Shown here: in pieces, positions 20,398 to 30,234 of the stretch
Layout of the letters: the number at the start of each line of letters is the position of its first letter
Position numbering within the stretch: position 1 is the first letter of the stretch
Source of the DNA: Pseudomonas sp. SST3
GTDB taxonomy: Bacteria; Pseudomonadota; Gammaproteobacteria; Pseudomonadales; Pseudomonadaceae
Direction of reading: 5' to 3'
Length of the DNA stretch: 64,000 nt
Assembly: GCF_003325755.1 (NCBI RefSeq)
Contig: NZ_QORI02000019.1
Span: 15,327-79,326, forward strand
Made by a program: the position numbers and the translations under genes
Notes under the pieces: generated by a model
What the model was told of the DNA's origin: nothing
The model's database searches: none
Seen by the model: the letters and a program-made list of their open reading frames with translations, nothing else

Positions 20398-21966
20398 ATG
20401 CGCCCTGCCTTCCGTCTTCACCCCAAGGCCTGTCTGTTGCACGCAGCAGCCTTGCTGGGACTGCTGCTGTTTCATGGCTGGATGGGACTGCCGTTCTATC
20501 TGACTGCGATCTCTATTCTGCTACTTGGCCTGTGGCCCTGGTTTGGACCCTGGCGCACCGAGGCGAACGTCCCGGCCGCAGCCGACACCGATACCTTGAG
20601 CTCCGCTGCCCTGAGCAAGAGTCTTTCGCGTCATACCTGCCATAACGCTCTGTCCGCTGCACAGGTTTCGTTCAGTGCCGAGCAGCTGGCGGCGCGCCTG
20701 CAATCGCAGCTGACGGCGATCAGCGAGATCGCGCAGGGCGCAGAGGCTATGACCGCGACCGAGCAGGACAGCGCCACCCGTGCGCGCCAGACGCTCGACG
20801 CGGCCGAAGCGGTGCGACGCAGCAGCGATAACGGGCGGGCAGAATTGCAGCATGCCATCGAGCGAATGCAACAACTCAGCGCGCAGACCGAAGCGAGTCG
20901 CGAGCTGCTGGACGGGCTTTCGGCGCGTACCGAAGAGATACGACAGATCACCGATGTGATCCAGTCCATCGCTAGCCAGACCAACCTGCTTGCGCTCAAT
21001 GCCGCGATCGAGGCCGCCCGTGCCGGGGAGGCCGGTCGCGGATTTGCCGTGGTGGCGGATGAGGTGCGCAACCTTGCCGGCCGTACCAGCAGCGCCACCG
21101 AGGAAGTCGGCCGAATGGTCAGTGATATCCGCGAACAGAGCGGGGCGGTAGTCAGCCATATACAGAAACAGGCCAGTGAGCTTGACCAGGCCGCGGCGCA
21201 GATTGCCGGAACCGGGACCCAGCTGAGCGGCATCGCCGACTTGGCCGGAAATGTCGAAACCCAGGTGGCCGAGATTGCGTCCGGCACGGCCAGCAATCAC
21301 GAACGGCTCGCGCAGCTGTTCGTGGCGCTGGAGCAACTGCGCGGCGATGCGCTGGAGAGCGGAACCCAGACCCGTCAGCTGGAGCAGGCTGCCGAGACGC
21401 TCGTCGGCCAGGCGGAAACCGTCAGCGAGCAGCTCGCGGAGGTGCAGCTCGATGACTACCATCAGCGCATCTTCGACCTCGCCCGAGAGGGTGCGGCAGC
21501 CGTTGGTGCGCGCTTCGAGGCGGATCTGCAAACCGGGCGTCTCACCGCCGATGATCTTTTCGATCGCAATTACCAGGCGCAGCCGGGGACCAATCCAGTT
21601 CGCTACAGCACCCGCTTCGACCGCTACGCCGATGAAGTCCTGCCGGCGATCCAGGAGCCGCTGCTCGCGCGTGATGATGCGTTGATCTATGCCATTGCCA
21701 CCACACCGGATGGCTACGTGCCAACCCACAACCGCGCCTTCAGCCAGCCCCCGGTGGGCGATCCAGAGATCGACAAGGTCAAGAGCCGCAGCAAGCGGCT
21801 ATTCAATGACCGCACGGGTGGGCGCTGCGGCAGCCATGAACGCAAGGTTCTGCTGCAGACTTACAGCCGCGACACCGGCGAACTGATGCATGACCTTTCG
21901 GTACCGATCATGGTAAATGGTCGTCATTGGGGCGGCCTGCGGCTGGGTTACCGCCCCGAGCAATAA
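20398..21966 (+). CDS. Methyl-accepting chemotaxis protein with C-terminal sensor-like domain
   Basis: 522 residues from the ATG with AAGAGG upstream; an in-frame start 37 codons earlier lacks a good site. Two close hydrophobic segments (about 11-27 and 32-48) leave almost no periplasmic loop and there is no HAMP domain. The signalling hairpin tip is [20 protein letters not shown] (190-209) followed by [15 protein letters not shown]. Beyond the coiled coil, residues ~380-522 form a globular domain with [14 protein letters not shown] (438-451), [10 protein letters not shown] and [15 protein letters not shown], reminiscent of Cache/PAS ligand domains but placed in the cytosol. It likely senses an internal signal and feeds CheA/CheW. 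Confidence 0.87.
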   Translation: MRPAFRLHPKACLLHAAALLGLLLFHGWMGLPFYLTAISILLLGLWPWFGPWRTEANVPAAADTDTLSSAALSKSLSRHTCHNALSAAQVSFSAEQLAARLQSQLTAISEIAQGAEAMTATEQDSATRARQTLDAAEAVRRSSDNGRAELQHAIERMQQLSAQTEASRELLDGLSARTEEIRQITDVIQSIASQTNLLALNAAIEAARAGEAGRGFAVVADEVRNLAGRTSSATEEVGRMVSDIREQSGAVVSHIQKQASELDQAAAQIAGTGTQLSGIADLAGNVETQVAEIASGTASNHERLAQLFVALEQLRGDALESGTQTRQLEQAAETLVGQAETVSEQLAEVQLDDYHQRIFDLAREGAAAVGARFEADLQTGRLTADDLFDRNYQAQPGTNPVRYSTRFDRYADEVLPAIQEPLLARDDALIYAIATTPDGYVPTHNRAFSQPPVGDPEIDKVKSRSKRLFNDRTGGRCGSHERKVLLQTYSRDTGELMHDLSVPIMVNGRHWGGLRLGYRPEQ

Positions 21967-22089
21967 ATAAAGGTGCGCGGTGTGTTGGCACAAGCGCCGT
22001 GGCCTTTGGCACTCGAACATCACTCGTCGCCGCGCTGCATATCGGCAAGCTGGCTAAGCTTGCTGCACAAAGCCATCCGGAGCTCGCCC

Positions 22090-22614
22090 ATGAAAACCCT
22101 GACTGATCATTTGGCGCAGTACGCGGCCTATCACCGTGACCCTCGCAACCTGTTGAGCCATTTCATCGGCATTCCGATGATAGTGCTGGCGGTTGCTGTG
22201 CTGCTCTCACGTCCCGGAATCGAGGCGTTCGGGCTATGGCTGAGTCCGGTGGTGCCGGTTGCGTTGGCCGCGACTCTGTTCTATCTCCGATTGGACTTTC
22301 GCTTTGCCTTGCTCATGGGGGCGGCGCTGCTGCTTTGCGTATGGATCGGCGCAGGATTGGCGCAGCAGTCGACGGCGGTCTGGCTGAGTGCCGGCGCCGG
22401 TCTGTTCGTGGTGGGTTGGATCATCCAGTTCGTCGGGCACTACTTCGAAGGCCGCAAGCCGGCGTTCGTTGATGACCTCACCGGGCTGATCATCGGGCCG
22501 CTATTCGTCGCGGCCGAGCTGGGGTTCCTGCTGGGTATGCGTGAGCCGCTGCGTCAGGCCATCGAGGCGCGGGTGGGACCGGTACGGCTGCGCCAGCGCC
22601 CGATCGATGCCTGA
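22090..22614 (+). CDS. Mpo1-like / DUF962 membrane protein
   Basis: 174 residues with four hydrophobic segments. The motifs YAAYHRDPRNLLSHFIGIP (12-30) and QFVGHYFEGRKPAF hold the conserved His residues of the Mpo1/YGL010w family. Yeast Mpo1 is an Fe(II)-dependent dioxygenase in 2-hydroxy fatty acid alpha-oxidation; the bacterial role is not established. The ATG at 22090 is preferred over an upstream start because the family begins at MKTLTDHLAQY. Confidence 0.82.
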   Translation: MKTLTDHLAQYAAYHRDPRNLLSHFIGIPMIVLAVAVLLSRPGIEAFGLWLSPVVPVALAATLFYLRLDFRFALLMGAALLLCVWIGAGLAQQSTAVWLSAGAGLFVVGWIIQFVGHYFEGRKPAFVDDLTGLIIGPLFVAAELGFLLGMREPLRQAIEARVGPVRLRQRPIDA

Positions 22615-22625
22615 CTGCAGGGCCT

Positions 22626-23375
22626 TCAGTTGGTGGCGAGTGCCATCCACTGATCGCTGAGGCTGCGGGCATGGCGGTCGACCATGATCGGCGCAAACGC
22701 TCGGCCCGAGGCGGTATTGAAACTGTTGTTGCCGCTATTCATATCTTCCAGCGCCACCTTGAGAAAATCCCAGCGGGTTTTCAGCCTGGCGATGGCAGGG
22801 TCCGATTGGCTGTCGAGCGCGGTGAGCTGCTCGTCGATAGAGGGCACCAGGCGCCGCTCATCCTGGCCGAGGTAGGTATCCGGTTGCTCTCGAGCGGTTT
22901 CAAAGGAGCCGACATAGGCGCGGCTCAGGTACTGGACGGTCAGATATTCCACCTTGGCCGGCAGTTCGGCGCGGAAATCGGCGCCCTGCTGGCTGCGCAC
23001 CGCCGTCAGGAAATCGCGTAACGCCTTGCTCATCTGCAACGGCCAACCCCAGGGCATGTCGTCCTCTTCGTAGCCGAAGCTTGCGCCTTCGCGCAGCGTA
23101 GCCTGCAGCGTCTGGTGCAGCTCGCGCAGCTCGTTGCTGCTGCCAGGAAAGCTGGCAACGGTATTGGCCAGCGCCTTGAGATCGTTCTCCATGCGGGCCA
23201 GATGCGCTTTCTGAAAACCCTCGCCGCGATAGAGCAGCAGGCTGCTGGTGGCGCGGTTGGCATGTATTTGCATGCCCTCCAGTGCGGTGAATGTCTGAGC
23301 CTGGGCGGGATTGAGCAGTGCTGGAAACCAGCTCGCCAGCACAACGGCCATCCATATCCATTTGCGATGATGCAT
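22626..23375 (-). CDS. Secreted protein of unknown function
   Basis: 249 residues. AAGGAG lies 7 bases before the ATG at 23375. Residues 1-25 form a signal peptide (MHHRKWIWMAVVLASWFPALL, then PAQAQ). The mature part is largely helical with no Cys, including EGMQIHANRATSSLLLYRGEGF and a C-terminal SLSDQWMALA. I recognise no domain; a periplasmic helical-bundle protein is the most that can be said. Convergent with the Mpo1-like gene (11 bp). Confidence 0.6.
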   Translation of the reverse strand: MHHRKWIWMAVVLASWFPALLNPAQAQTFTALEGMQIHANRATSSLLLYRGEGFQKAHLARMENDLKALANTVASFPGSSNELRELHQTLQATLREGASFGYEEDDMPWGWPLQMSKALRDFLTAVRSQQGADFRAELPAKVEYLTVQYLSRAYVGSFETAREQPDTYLGQDERRLVPSIDEQLTALDSQSDPAIARLKTRWDFLKVALEDMNSGNNSFNTASGRAFAPIMVDRHARSLSDQWMALATN

Positions 23376-23549
23376 GTCGCGCTCCTTTTTATTTTTATAG
23401 AAGCAGGTGCCGTATTGGCATCGGTACGGCAGCCTAGCCAGCCGATGGCAACTTGGTATCACACGAAGGGGTGAAATCAAGCGGAACGGCAATTTGGCAG
23501 GCTATCTTGGCCGGATCGTCATGCAACCTCAACACTCAGTAGGCGTCCC

Positions 23550-25100
23550 TCAGAGCATCCGTTCCAGCCCGATCATCTGACTGAACCAGGCGTTGAAGCG
23601 CCGCCAGGCGCCGCCGGGTTCGTCCAGCAGCACCTTGCGACGACCGTTGTCTTCGGCGATCCACACCAACCGCTCCTGACCGTCGAGTTCTACTAGGCGG
23701 ACTTCGTAGCTGATCGCCGGCGAAGTACCTTCGAGCGTTAGTCGCTGCACTTCGCTGGCCAGCTCGGCGCTCTCGATCAGGATGCCGACCTCTGTATTCC
23801 AGAGAATCGATCGTGGGTCGAAATTCAACGAGCCGAGAAACACATCCTGCCGGTCGAATATTGCCGCCTTGCTGTGTAGGCTCGATTCCGATTCGCCGCT
23901 CAGGTTGTAAGACGTCTCCTGATCGGGCTGCCGACGCAATTCGAACAACCGCACGCCAGCCTTGAGGAGCGGGCGACGATAGGGCGCATAGCCGCCGTGA
24001 ACGAGGGGGACATCGGTGGCTTCCAGCGAATTGGTCAGGACCCGAATGGCCACGCCGTTTTCGGCATGAGCGGCGAGGTAGTCGACACCTTCCTGGGCGG
24101 GAACGAAATAGGCCGAAATCAACGTCATCTCACGCGTCACCGCGTCCATGCTCGGCTGCAGCTGAGTGGTCAGCAGTAGATGCTCGTCGGGAATGCCGCT
24201 GGCGTTGATCTTTTCCGGGTGATCCCACATGGCCTCACCCGGCGCCCAGATCAGGTCATTCAGCCACTTCTTCAGCGGTGGTTCGTCCAGTTCGGCCATC
24301 AGGCGCTCATACCGCTGCGGATTTCCCTGCTGCTCGGCTTGCAAATACTGAGTGATCTGTCGGCGAGCCTCGTCCAGCTCCTCGAGGCGAGGAGGGCGTC
24401 GCAAAAAATGCTGGATGGGGACGCTAAGGGAATGGTTCCAATACTGATCGAAGCTGGTTGCCAGCTGCCGGGCAACCGGCCCTGCGCCGAGCAGGTCGAT
24501 GTCCGTGAAGTTGAGGCCCTTGTCGGCGTCGAAATATTCGTCGCCCAGATTGCGGCCGCCCACGATGGCCAGGCTGCTGTCGGCCAACATCAGCTTGTTG
24601 TGCATGCGTCGGTGTTGCTGGGAGAGCTGCAACAGCCTGCCCAGCGTGCGGGTGACGATGTTGCTGCGGCCGACATGCAGCGGATTGAAGATGCGAATGA
24701 GGATGTTCGGATGGGCTGCCAGTATTGCGATCTGGTAATCGCTGCCACTGCTGCCGATGTCATCGAGCAGCAGCCGGACCCTGACACCACGATCTGCGGC
24801 CTTGATCAGCTCGTCGATCAGCGCCCGCGTGCTCAAGCCGTCGTGGACGATGTAGTACTGAATATCAAGGCTCGTTTCGGCGGCCCGGATCATTTGGATC
24901 CGCGCCGCGAACGCTTCAGCGCTGGCCGGCAACAGACGGAAGCCCGAGTCGCCGACCGACTGGTCGACAGCCAGCGAATCGACATGCCGAGCCAGTTCCG
25001 AATCCTGGTTCGGCAGGACATGCGACGGGGGCGGGGAAACCACGTGCCCGGCGCAGCCAGCCAGCAACAGCAGCGCCAGGAACATCAGAGATATGCGCAA
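23550..25100 (-). CDS. Phospholipase D family lipoprotein (ClsC-like)
   Basis: 516 residues from a TTG start with GGAG 7 bases upstream; the alternative ATG at 25085 is five codons later. The lipobox LLAGC puts the lipidated Cys at residue 16. Two HKD motifs are intact: H167-K169-D174 (MHNKLMLADSS, then GGRNLGDEYF) and H409-K411-D416 (HSKAAIFDRQDVFLGSLNFD). The layout matches cardiolipin synthase C/YmdC-type phosphatidyltransferases, so transfer or hydrolysis of phospholipids at the envelope is likely. The actual reaction cannot be read from sequence. Confidence 0.85.
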   Translation of the reverse strand: MRISLMFLALLLLAGCAGHVVSPPPSHVLPNQDSELARHVDSLAVDQSVGDSGFRLLPASAEAFAARIQMIRAAETSLDIQYYIVHDGLSTRALIDELIKAADRGVRVRLLLDDIGSSGSDYQIAILAAHPNILIRIFNPLHVGRSNIVTRTLGRLLQLSQQHRRMHNKLMLADSSLAIVGGRNLGDEYFDADKGLNFTDIDLLGAGPVARQLATSFDQYWNHSLSVPIQHFLRRPPRLEELDEARRQITQYLQAEQQGNPQRYERLMAELDEPPLKKWLNDLIWAPGEAMWDHPEKINASGIPDEHLLLTTQLQPSMDAVTREMTLISAYFVPAQEGVDYLAAHAENGVAIRVLTNSLEATDVPLVHGGYAPYRRPLLKAGVRLFELRRQPDQETSYNLSGESESSLHSKAAIFDRQDVFLGSLNFDPRSILWNTEVGILIESAELASEVQRLTLEGTSPAISYEVRLVELDGQERLVWIAEDNGRRKVLLDEPGGAWRRFNAWFSQMIGLERML

Positions 25101-25162
25101 GGGTCCGCTCCGTTTCGTTGTTATCGATCCTTGGCAATTGGACGCCAGCGCAACGGCGAAAT

Positions 25163-26473
25163 TCAGAACAGGTCCTTGAGCCGGTACCAGAGCATGCCCA
25201 GCGCCAGCAGTGGCGAGCGCAGCCGCTGACCGCCGGGGAAAGTCGGATGCGGCACGCGAGCGAACAGGTCGAAGCGTCCCTGAGCCTGGCCGCTGATGGC
25301 CTCGGCGAGCAGCCGGCCAGCTAGATGAGTAGCGTTCAGCCCATGGCCGGAGTAGGCCTGGGCGTAGTAGACGTTGGGGTGATCGGTGAGCCGGCCGATC
25401 TGCGGCAGCCGGTTCGCACCGATGCCGATCATGCCACCCCATTGGTAGTCGACAATGGTGCCTTGCAGCTGTGGAAACACCTTGAGCATTTTGGGTTGCA
25501 TGTAGGCGGCGATGTCCTTCGGGTCACGGCCGGAGTAGTGGCAGGCGCCGCCGAACAGTAGGCGGTTGTCGCCGGAAAGACGGAAGTAATCCAGCGCTAC
25601 ACGTTGATCGCAGACCGCCATATTCTGCGGCAGCAGTTCATGGGCAAGCGCCTCGGGCAACGGCTCGGTGGCGATGATGTAGCTGCCAGCCGGCAGCACC
25701 TTGCCCGCGAGGGCCGGTTGCAGCCCACGCAGATAGGCGTTGCAGGCGAGTACCAGGTGTTTGGCGCGGACGCTGCCCTCTGCCGTATGTACACGCACCT
25801 GCGGGCCGTAATCTATCCGCTCGACTGCTGCGCCTTCGAACAGCCGCACGCCCAGCGACTGCGCCGCAGCGGCCTCACCCAGAGCCAGATTGAGCGGATG
25901 CAGGTGTCCCGAGCCCATGTCCACCAGTCCGCCGAGGTAGCGATCGGAGCCGATCACCTCGTGCATGTCGCTCCGGGGAACCAAGCGCAGCGGATAGGGA
26001 TAACCGAGACGTTCGAGGTCGGCATGCTCCGCCTCGAAACCATCAACGTGCCGCTGCTTGGTCGCTAGATCGCAATAGCCCCAGGTCAGGTCGCAATCGA
26101 TGGCGTAGCGCTCGATGCGTTGTCGGACGATATCGACAGCTTCGAAGCCCATGCGCTTGAGCGCGTCGACACCCTCGGCGCTAAGCACCGACTGGAACTG
26201 TTCGACATCATGGCCGACGCCGCGAATCAGCTGACCGCCGTTGCGCCCGCTAGCGCCCCAGCCGATCCGATGCGCTTCCAGCAGTGCGACTGAAAAGCCG
26301 CGCTCAGCCAGTTCGATGGCCGTGTTGAGCCCACTGAAACCGCCCCCGACGACACAGACGTCCGCCTCTTGCTCACCCTGCAGCGGGGCGAGGTTGAGCG
26401 CGCGATTGGTGCTGGCGGCATAGTAGGAGGGGGCGTGATCTTGGGCGTGGACGGCGGTTTGCCGGGTCATCAT
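25163..26473 (-). CDS. FAD-dependent amine oxidase, PauB/PuuB-like
   Basis: 436 residues. FAD-binding motif ADVCVVGGGFSGLNTAIEL at about 37-55, followed by GWGASGRNGGQLIRGVGHD, the DAO-superfamily pattern of gamma-glutamylpolyamine oxidases. C-terminal QWGGMIGIGANRLPQIGRL and YYAQAYSGHGLNATHLAG complete the FAD site. Likely oxidises gamma-glutamyl-putrescine or related amines, giving aldehyde, ammonia and peroxide. In P. aeruginosa a pauB paralogue sits at the same place beside dadR/dadA, and pauR is nearby here too. Start at MMTRQTAVH, with AAGG 7 bases upstream. Confidence 0.85.
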   Translation of the reverse strand: MMTRQTAVHAQDHAPSYYAASTNRALNLAPLQGEQEADVCVVGGGFSGLNTAIELAERGFSVALLEAHRIGWGASGRNGGQLIRGVGHDVEQFQSVLSAEGVDALKRMGFEAVDIVRQRIERYAIDCDLTWGYCDLATKQRHVDGFEAEHADLERLGYPYPLRLVPRSDMHEVIGSDRYLGGLVDMGSGHLHPLNLALGEAAAAQSLGVRLFEGAAVERIDYGPQVRVHTAEGSVRAKHLVLACNAYLRGLQPALAGKVLPAGSYIIATEPLPEALAHELLPQNMAVCDQRVALDYFRLSGDNRLLFGGACHYSGRDPKDIAAYMQPKMLKVFPQLQGTIVDYQWGGMIGIGANRLPQIGRLTDHPNVYYAQAYSGHGLNATHLAGRLLAEAISGQAQGRFDLFARVPHPTFPGGQRLRSPLLALGMLWYRLKDLF

Positions 26474-26563
26474 GGTCGAGCCTTGGACTGTGTGCCTGTC
26501 TCGAAGGGTAGACCGGACCGGGTCTGCGGAGCAAAGCCGTCGGCCGAGCTCGCTGTACAAAGG

Positions 26564-27052
26564 TCAGTCCGGTACTGGCAGCTCGAGGGATTCCTTCACC
26601 TCTTCCATGACGATGTAGCTCTTCGATTCGCGGACATGCGGCAGCTTGAGCAGAATGTCGCCCAGAAGTTTTCGATACGAAGCCATCTCCGAGATGCGCG
26701 CCTTGATCAGGTAGTCGAAGTCGCCTGATACCAAGTGGCATTCCAGCACGTGCGGCAGCTTGAGTACGGCACGGCGGAACTCCTCGAAGATATCGCCGGA
26801 TTTGTAGGCCAGGCTGATCTCGACAAACACCAGCAGCCCGCCCTTGAGATGCTGGGGATTCAGCCGAGCGGTATAGCCCATGATGATGCCTTCGCGCTCC
26901 AGCCGGCGGACGCGCTCGGTGCAGGGCGTGGTGGACAAGCCGATACGCTCGCCCAGCTCGGTGAACGGCATGCGCCCTTCAGCTTGAAGAAGGCGAAGGA
27001 TCTGACGGTCGATCTTGTCCAGCTCGCGGCGGGTCTGATGTTTGGTTCGCAT
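26564..27052 (-). CDS. dadR: Lrp/AsnC family regulator DadR
   Basis: 162 residues, the length of pseudomonad DadR. An N-terminal HTH (ELDKIDRQILRLLQAEGRMP, then LGERIGLSTTPCTERVRRLE) is followed by the RAM/AsnC ligand domain (VFVEISLAYKS, LVSGDFDYLIKARI, GDILLKLPHVRESKSYIVM). It should activate the divergent dadA operon in response to alanine. The frame extends upstream 62 residues, but that would overlap dadA; the ATG at 27052 has a GGAGGCGA site. Confidence 0.93.
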   Translation of the reverse strand: MRTKHQTRRELDKIDRQILRLLQAEGRMPFTELGERIGLSTTPCTERVRRLEREGIIMGYTARLNPQHLKGGLLVFVEISLAYKSGDIFEEFRRAVLKLPHVLECHLVSGDFDYLIKARISEMASYRKLLGDILLKLPHVRESKSYIVMEEVKESLELPVPD

Positions 27053-27073
27053 AGGCGTATCGCCTCCTGAAAA

Positions 27074-27098
27074 GCGATTTATGGCGTGAATAAATCGC
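27074..27098. promoter_or_regulatory. Candidate DadR operator in the dadR/dadA intergenic region
   Basis: A perfect 9-bp inverted repeat, GCGATTTAT-N7-ATAAATCGC, lies 22 bp before the dadR start and 102 bp before dadA. Lrp-type regulators bind such A/T-rich dyads. A -10-like TATACT for dadA is at 27143-27148. Binding is inferred from position. Confidence 0.5.
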
Positions 27099-27200
27099 AA
27101 AGATCGCACGTTATATGGTGAAAGCCACTGGCAAGCGCTTTTTATACTCCGCCTTAATAGTGATTCGCAAAATCCGGTCGTGGCCGGATAGGAGGCGCAA

Positions 27201-28499
27201 ATGCGTGTTCTGGTGATGGGTAGCGGCGTGATCGGCACAACCAGTGCCTATTATCTGGCTCGCGCTGGGTTCGAGGTGGTGGTGGTCGACCGCCAGCCCG
27301 CCGTTGCGATGGAGACCAGCTTCGCCAATGCCGGTCAGATCTCGCCCGGCTATGCTTCGCCCTGGGCCGCACCCGGCGTGCCGCTGAAGGCAGTGAAATG
27401 GCTGATGCAGCGCCACGCACCGCTGGCCATCAAGCTTACCGGCGATATGCAGCAATACCTGTGGATGGCGCAAATGCTGCGCAACTGCACGGCGGCGCGC
27501 TACGCGGTGAACAAGGAGCGCATGGTGCGGTTGTCCGAATACAGCCGTGACTGTCTCGATGAGCTACGCGCTGAGACCGGTATTGACTACGAGGGCCGGC
27601 AATGTGGCACCACACAGCTGTTTCGCACCCAGGCCCAACTGGATAACGCGGCCAAGGACATCGCCGTGCTGAAGGCCTCCGGCGTGCCTTACGAGCTGCT
27701 CGACCGTGCCGGCGTCGCCCGGGTCGAACCGGCCCTGGCACGTGTAGCGGATAAGCTCAGCGGGGCCCTGCGCCTACCTAACGATCAGACCGGCGATTGT
27801 CAGATGTTCACCACCAGGCTGGCCGAGATGGCGCGTGGGCTCGGCGTGGAGTTTCGCTTCAACCAGGATATCCAGCGGCTGGATTTTTCCGGTGATCGTC
27901 TCGATGGCGTCTGGATCGATGGCAAGCTGGAGAAGGCCGATCGCTACGTGCTGGCGCTGGGTAGTTACAGCCCGCAGATGCTCAAACCGTTGGGTATTCG
28001 TGCCCCGGTCTATCCGCTCAAGGGCTACTCGCTCACGGTACCGATCAGCGATCCGTCGATGGCGCCGGTTTCGACGGTGCTGGATGAGACCTACAAGGTT
28101 GCCATCACTCGCTTCGATCAGCGTATCCGGGTCGGTGGCATGGCCGAGATCGCCGGCCATGACCTGTCGCTGAATCCGCGTCGACGCGAAACCCTGGAGA
28201 TGGTGGTTGGCGATTTGTTCCCGCTGGGAGGCGATCCGAGCAGCGCCGAACTCTGGACCGGGCTGCGGCCCGCCACGCCGGATGGCACGCCGGTCATCGG
28301 CGCGACCGCCTATCGCAACCTCTATCTCAATACCGGCCACGGTACCCTTGGCTGGACCATGGCGTGCGGCTCTGGTCGCCTGTTGGCCGATCTCCTGGCC
28401 CGCAAGCGAACCCAGATCAGTACGGATGGCCTGGATATATCCCGTTACGGCACGACCAAGGAGTCCCGCAAGCATGCTCATACAGCGCCTGCACACTAA
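27201..28499 (+). CDS. dadA: D-amino acid dehydrogenase, small subunit
   Basis: 432 residues. FAD motif [21 protein letters not shown] (3-23), [25 protein letters not shown], and the C-terminal [16 protein letters not shown] and [16 protein letters not shown] are DadA hallmarks. Membrane-associated flavoenzyme that deaminates D-alanine and other D-amino acids to ketoacids, passing electrons to the respiratory chain. Ribosome site AGGAGG. Overlaps the following RidA-like gene by 26 bp, so the two are translationally linked; the enamine/imine product explains the pairing. Confidence 0.96.
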   Translation: MRVLVMGSGVIGTTSAYYLARAGFEVVVVDRQPAVAMETSFANAGQISPGYASPWAAPGVPLKAVKWLMQRHAPLAIKLTGDMQQYLWMAQMLRNCTAARYAVNKERMVRLSEYSRDCLDELRAETGIDYEGRQCGTTQLFRTQAQLDNAAKDIAVLKASGVPYELLDRAGVARVEPALARVADKLSGALRLPNDQTGDCQMFTTRLAEMARGLGVEFRFNQDIQRLDFSGDRLDGVWIDGKLEKADRYVLALGSYSPQMLKPLGIRAPVYPLKGYSLTVPISDPSMAPVSTVLDETYKVAITRFDQRIRVGGMAEIAGHDLSLNPRRRETLEMVVGDLFPLGGDPSSAELWTGLRPATPDGTPVIGATAYRNLYLNTGHGTLGWTMACGSGRLLADLLARKRTQISTDGLDISRYGTTKESRKHAHTAPAH

Positions 28500-28830
28500 T
28501 TCACGCATGAGTCAGATCGTCATTCACCGTGGCACGGTTTACCTGGCCGGCCAGGTAGGTGAAGACATGAGTGCCGGTATCGAACAACAGACCCGCGAAA
28601 CCCTCGATAATATCGAACGGCTGCTGCGTCAGGCCGGCACCGACAAACAGCACATTCTTTCGGTGACCATTTACCTCCGAAATATCGATGCCGATTTCGC
28701 CGGCATGAACGCCGTCTGGGACACCTGGCTACCCGAGGGTGTCGCGCCGGCACGGGCCACCGTCGAAGCCAAGTTGTGTGAGCCAGAAATCCTGGTCGAA
28801 CTCTCGGTGGTGGCTGCGCTGCCGGACTGA
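28474..28830 (+). CDS. RidA-like protein of the dad operon
   Basis: 118 residues from an ATG with AAGGAG upstream, beginning [20 protein letters not shown] inside the end of dadA. Family motifs: [42 protein letters not shown] with the conserved Arg. It probably clears reactive imines released by DadA. Second RidA-family gene in the window (see 640-1020), only distantly similar to the first. Confidence 0.9.
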   Translation: MLIQRLHTNSRMSQIVIHRGTVYLAGQVGEDMSAGIEQQTRETLDNIERLLRQAGTDKQHILSVTIYLRNIDADFAGMNAVWDTWLPEGVAPARATVEAKLCEPEILVELSVVAALPD

Positions 28831-28942
28831 CATACCCGAGCTGCCGACCGGCAGGTCATTTCATCCTGTCGTGTTGAAAATACTGAACGCCCTCGCCATC
28901 ATAGCGACCTCTATTTGTTGTGCTTGATTGGGGGCTCCCGTA

Positions 28943-29491
28943 TTGGACGTCGGTGTTCGACTGCAAACCATCCGCAAACTCAAGGGCCTGTCCCAGCGCG
29001 AGCTCGCCAAGCGTGCAGGCGTCACCAACAGCACCATCTCGATGATCGAGAAGAACAGCGTCAGCCCCTCGATCAGCTCGCTGAAAAAGGTGCTGAGCGG
29101 CATTCCGATGTCGTTGGTCGAATTTTTCTCGCCCGATTTCGAACAGGACAGCGATACCCAGGTGGTCTATAAGGCGGGTGAGTTGATCGATATTTCCGAC
29201 GGCGCGGTAAGCATGAAGCTCATCGGCAAGGCGCATCCTGGGCGGGCAATCGCGTTTCTGGCGGAGATCTATCCGCCCGGTTCCGATACCGGTACGGACA
29301 TGCTGGCGCACCAGGGCGAGGAGGCCGGCATGCTGATCGAGGGGCGCCTGGAACTGACGGTGAATGGCCAGACCTATGTGCTCGAAACGGGCGACAGCTA
29401 TTACTTCGAGAGCAGCAAGCCGCATCGTTTTCGTAACCCCTACGACGCGCCGGCCAGGCTGATCAGCGCGACGACACCAGCGAATTTCTGA
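28943..29491 (+). CDS. pauR: HTH-XRE/cupin regulator PauR
   Basis: 182 residues from a TTG start, matching PauR length. The XRE HTH covers ~5-58 (LKGLSQRELAKRAGVTNSTI, MIEKNSVSPSISSL) and a cupin domain ~110-180 (HQGEEAGMLIEGRLEL, GDSYYFESSKPHRFRN). In P. aeruginosa PauR represses polyamine catabolism (pau) genes and responds to putrescine/cadaverine. An upstream in-frame TTG (28928) is possible, but the chosen start has GGGGG at suitable spacing and the family N-terminus. The dadX racemase gene that separates these genes in P. aeruginosa is absent here. Confidence 0.9.
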   Translation: MDVGVRLQTIRKLKGLSQRELAKRAGVTNSTISMIEKNSVSPSISSLKKVLSGIPMSLVEFFSPDFEQDSDTQVVYKAGELIDISDGAVSMKLIGKAHPGRAIAFLAEIYPPGSDTGTDMLAHQGEEAGMLIEGRLELTVNGQTYVLETGDSYYFESSKPHRFRNPYDAPARLISATTPANF

Positions 29492-29657
29492 TCCAGATTA
29501 ACGGTCCCAGGCTCAGGCCGGCACTTGCGGTGCGACACAGCGTCGCTGGAGATGCCTGCGCAACATGGGTTGTTTCGGCAAGCATGGCTTGCCGCTATAC
29601 TAGCCGCCGCTCGCGTAACCGTGGCCGCGGGCGTGTCTAGCCACATGAGGGTGTAAG

Positions 29658-30080
29658 GTGAACCTGATTAAGAAGATCCTGGTAGCACAGACTGCCGTAG
29701 TGGCCCTGTGGGCAGTGAGCGCTCAGGCTGCGACCAATGACGACATCGCCGAGCGACTCAAGCCGGTGGGCGAAGTATGTATACAAGGCGAGGAGTGTGC
29801 GGCTGCTGGCGCTGCAACTGCTGCCGCTGGCGGCGCTGCCCGCAGCGGTGAAGAGGTGGTCGGCAAATTCTGCAACGCCTGCCACGGCACCGGCTTGCTG
29901 AATTCGCCGAAAGTGGGCGATACAGCCGCCTGGCAAGCACGCGCTGACAAGCAAGGTGGTCTCGATGGCTTGCTGGCCACCGCGATCAGCGGTATCAACG
30001 CCATGCCGCCGAAGGGCACCTGTGCCGATTGCTCGGACGACGAGCTGATGGCTGCCATCAAGCATATGTCCGGCCTCTAA
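29658..30080 (+). CDS. cycB: Cytochrome c5
   Basis: 140 residues. Signal peptide to about residue 24 (VVALWAVSAQA). Single c-type haem site CNACH (72-76), axial Met116 in NAMPPKG, and a Cys pair in CADC (122-125) typical of cytochrome c5. A further Cys pair (41 and 47) and an Ala/Gly-rich linker precede the haem domain. Periplasmic electron carrier. Preceded by a GTGTAAGG ribosome site and ended by a hairpin terminator. Confidence 0.92.
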   Translation: MNLIKKILVAQTAVVALWAVSAQAATNDDIAERLKPVGEVCIQGEECAAAGAATAAAGGAARSGEEVVGKFCNACHGTGLLNSPKVGDTAAWQARADKQGGLDGLLATAISGINAMPPKGTCADCSDDELMAAIKHMSGL

Positions 30081-30100
30081 GCGCCAGCCGGTCCAACATA

Positions 30101-30122
30101 GCCGCCTTCGGGCGGCTTTGTC
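30101..30122 (+). terminator. Terminator of cytochrome c5 gene
   Basis: GCCGCC-TTCG-GGCGGC hairpin followed by TTTGTCGTTT, 21 bp after the stop codon. Confidence 0.8.
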
Positions 30123-30234
30123 GTTTCATGGGGAGTAAAGCGGCGCGGCACCGGGTCGAAATGACAAAGCCGTTGCCGGAGGCCAGATGCAAAGGTGTTC
30201 GGCCTTGTGATGTTCGGCCCTATGAGAGGTACCC

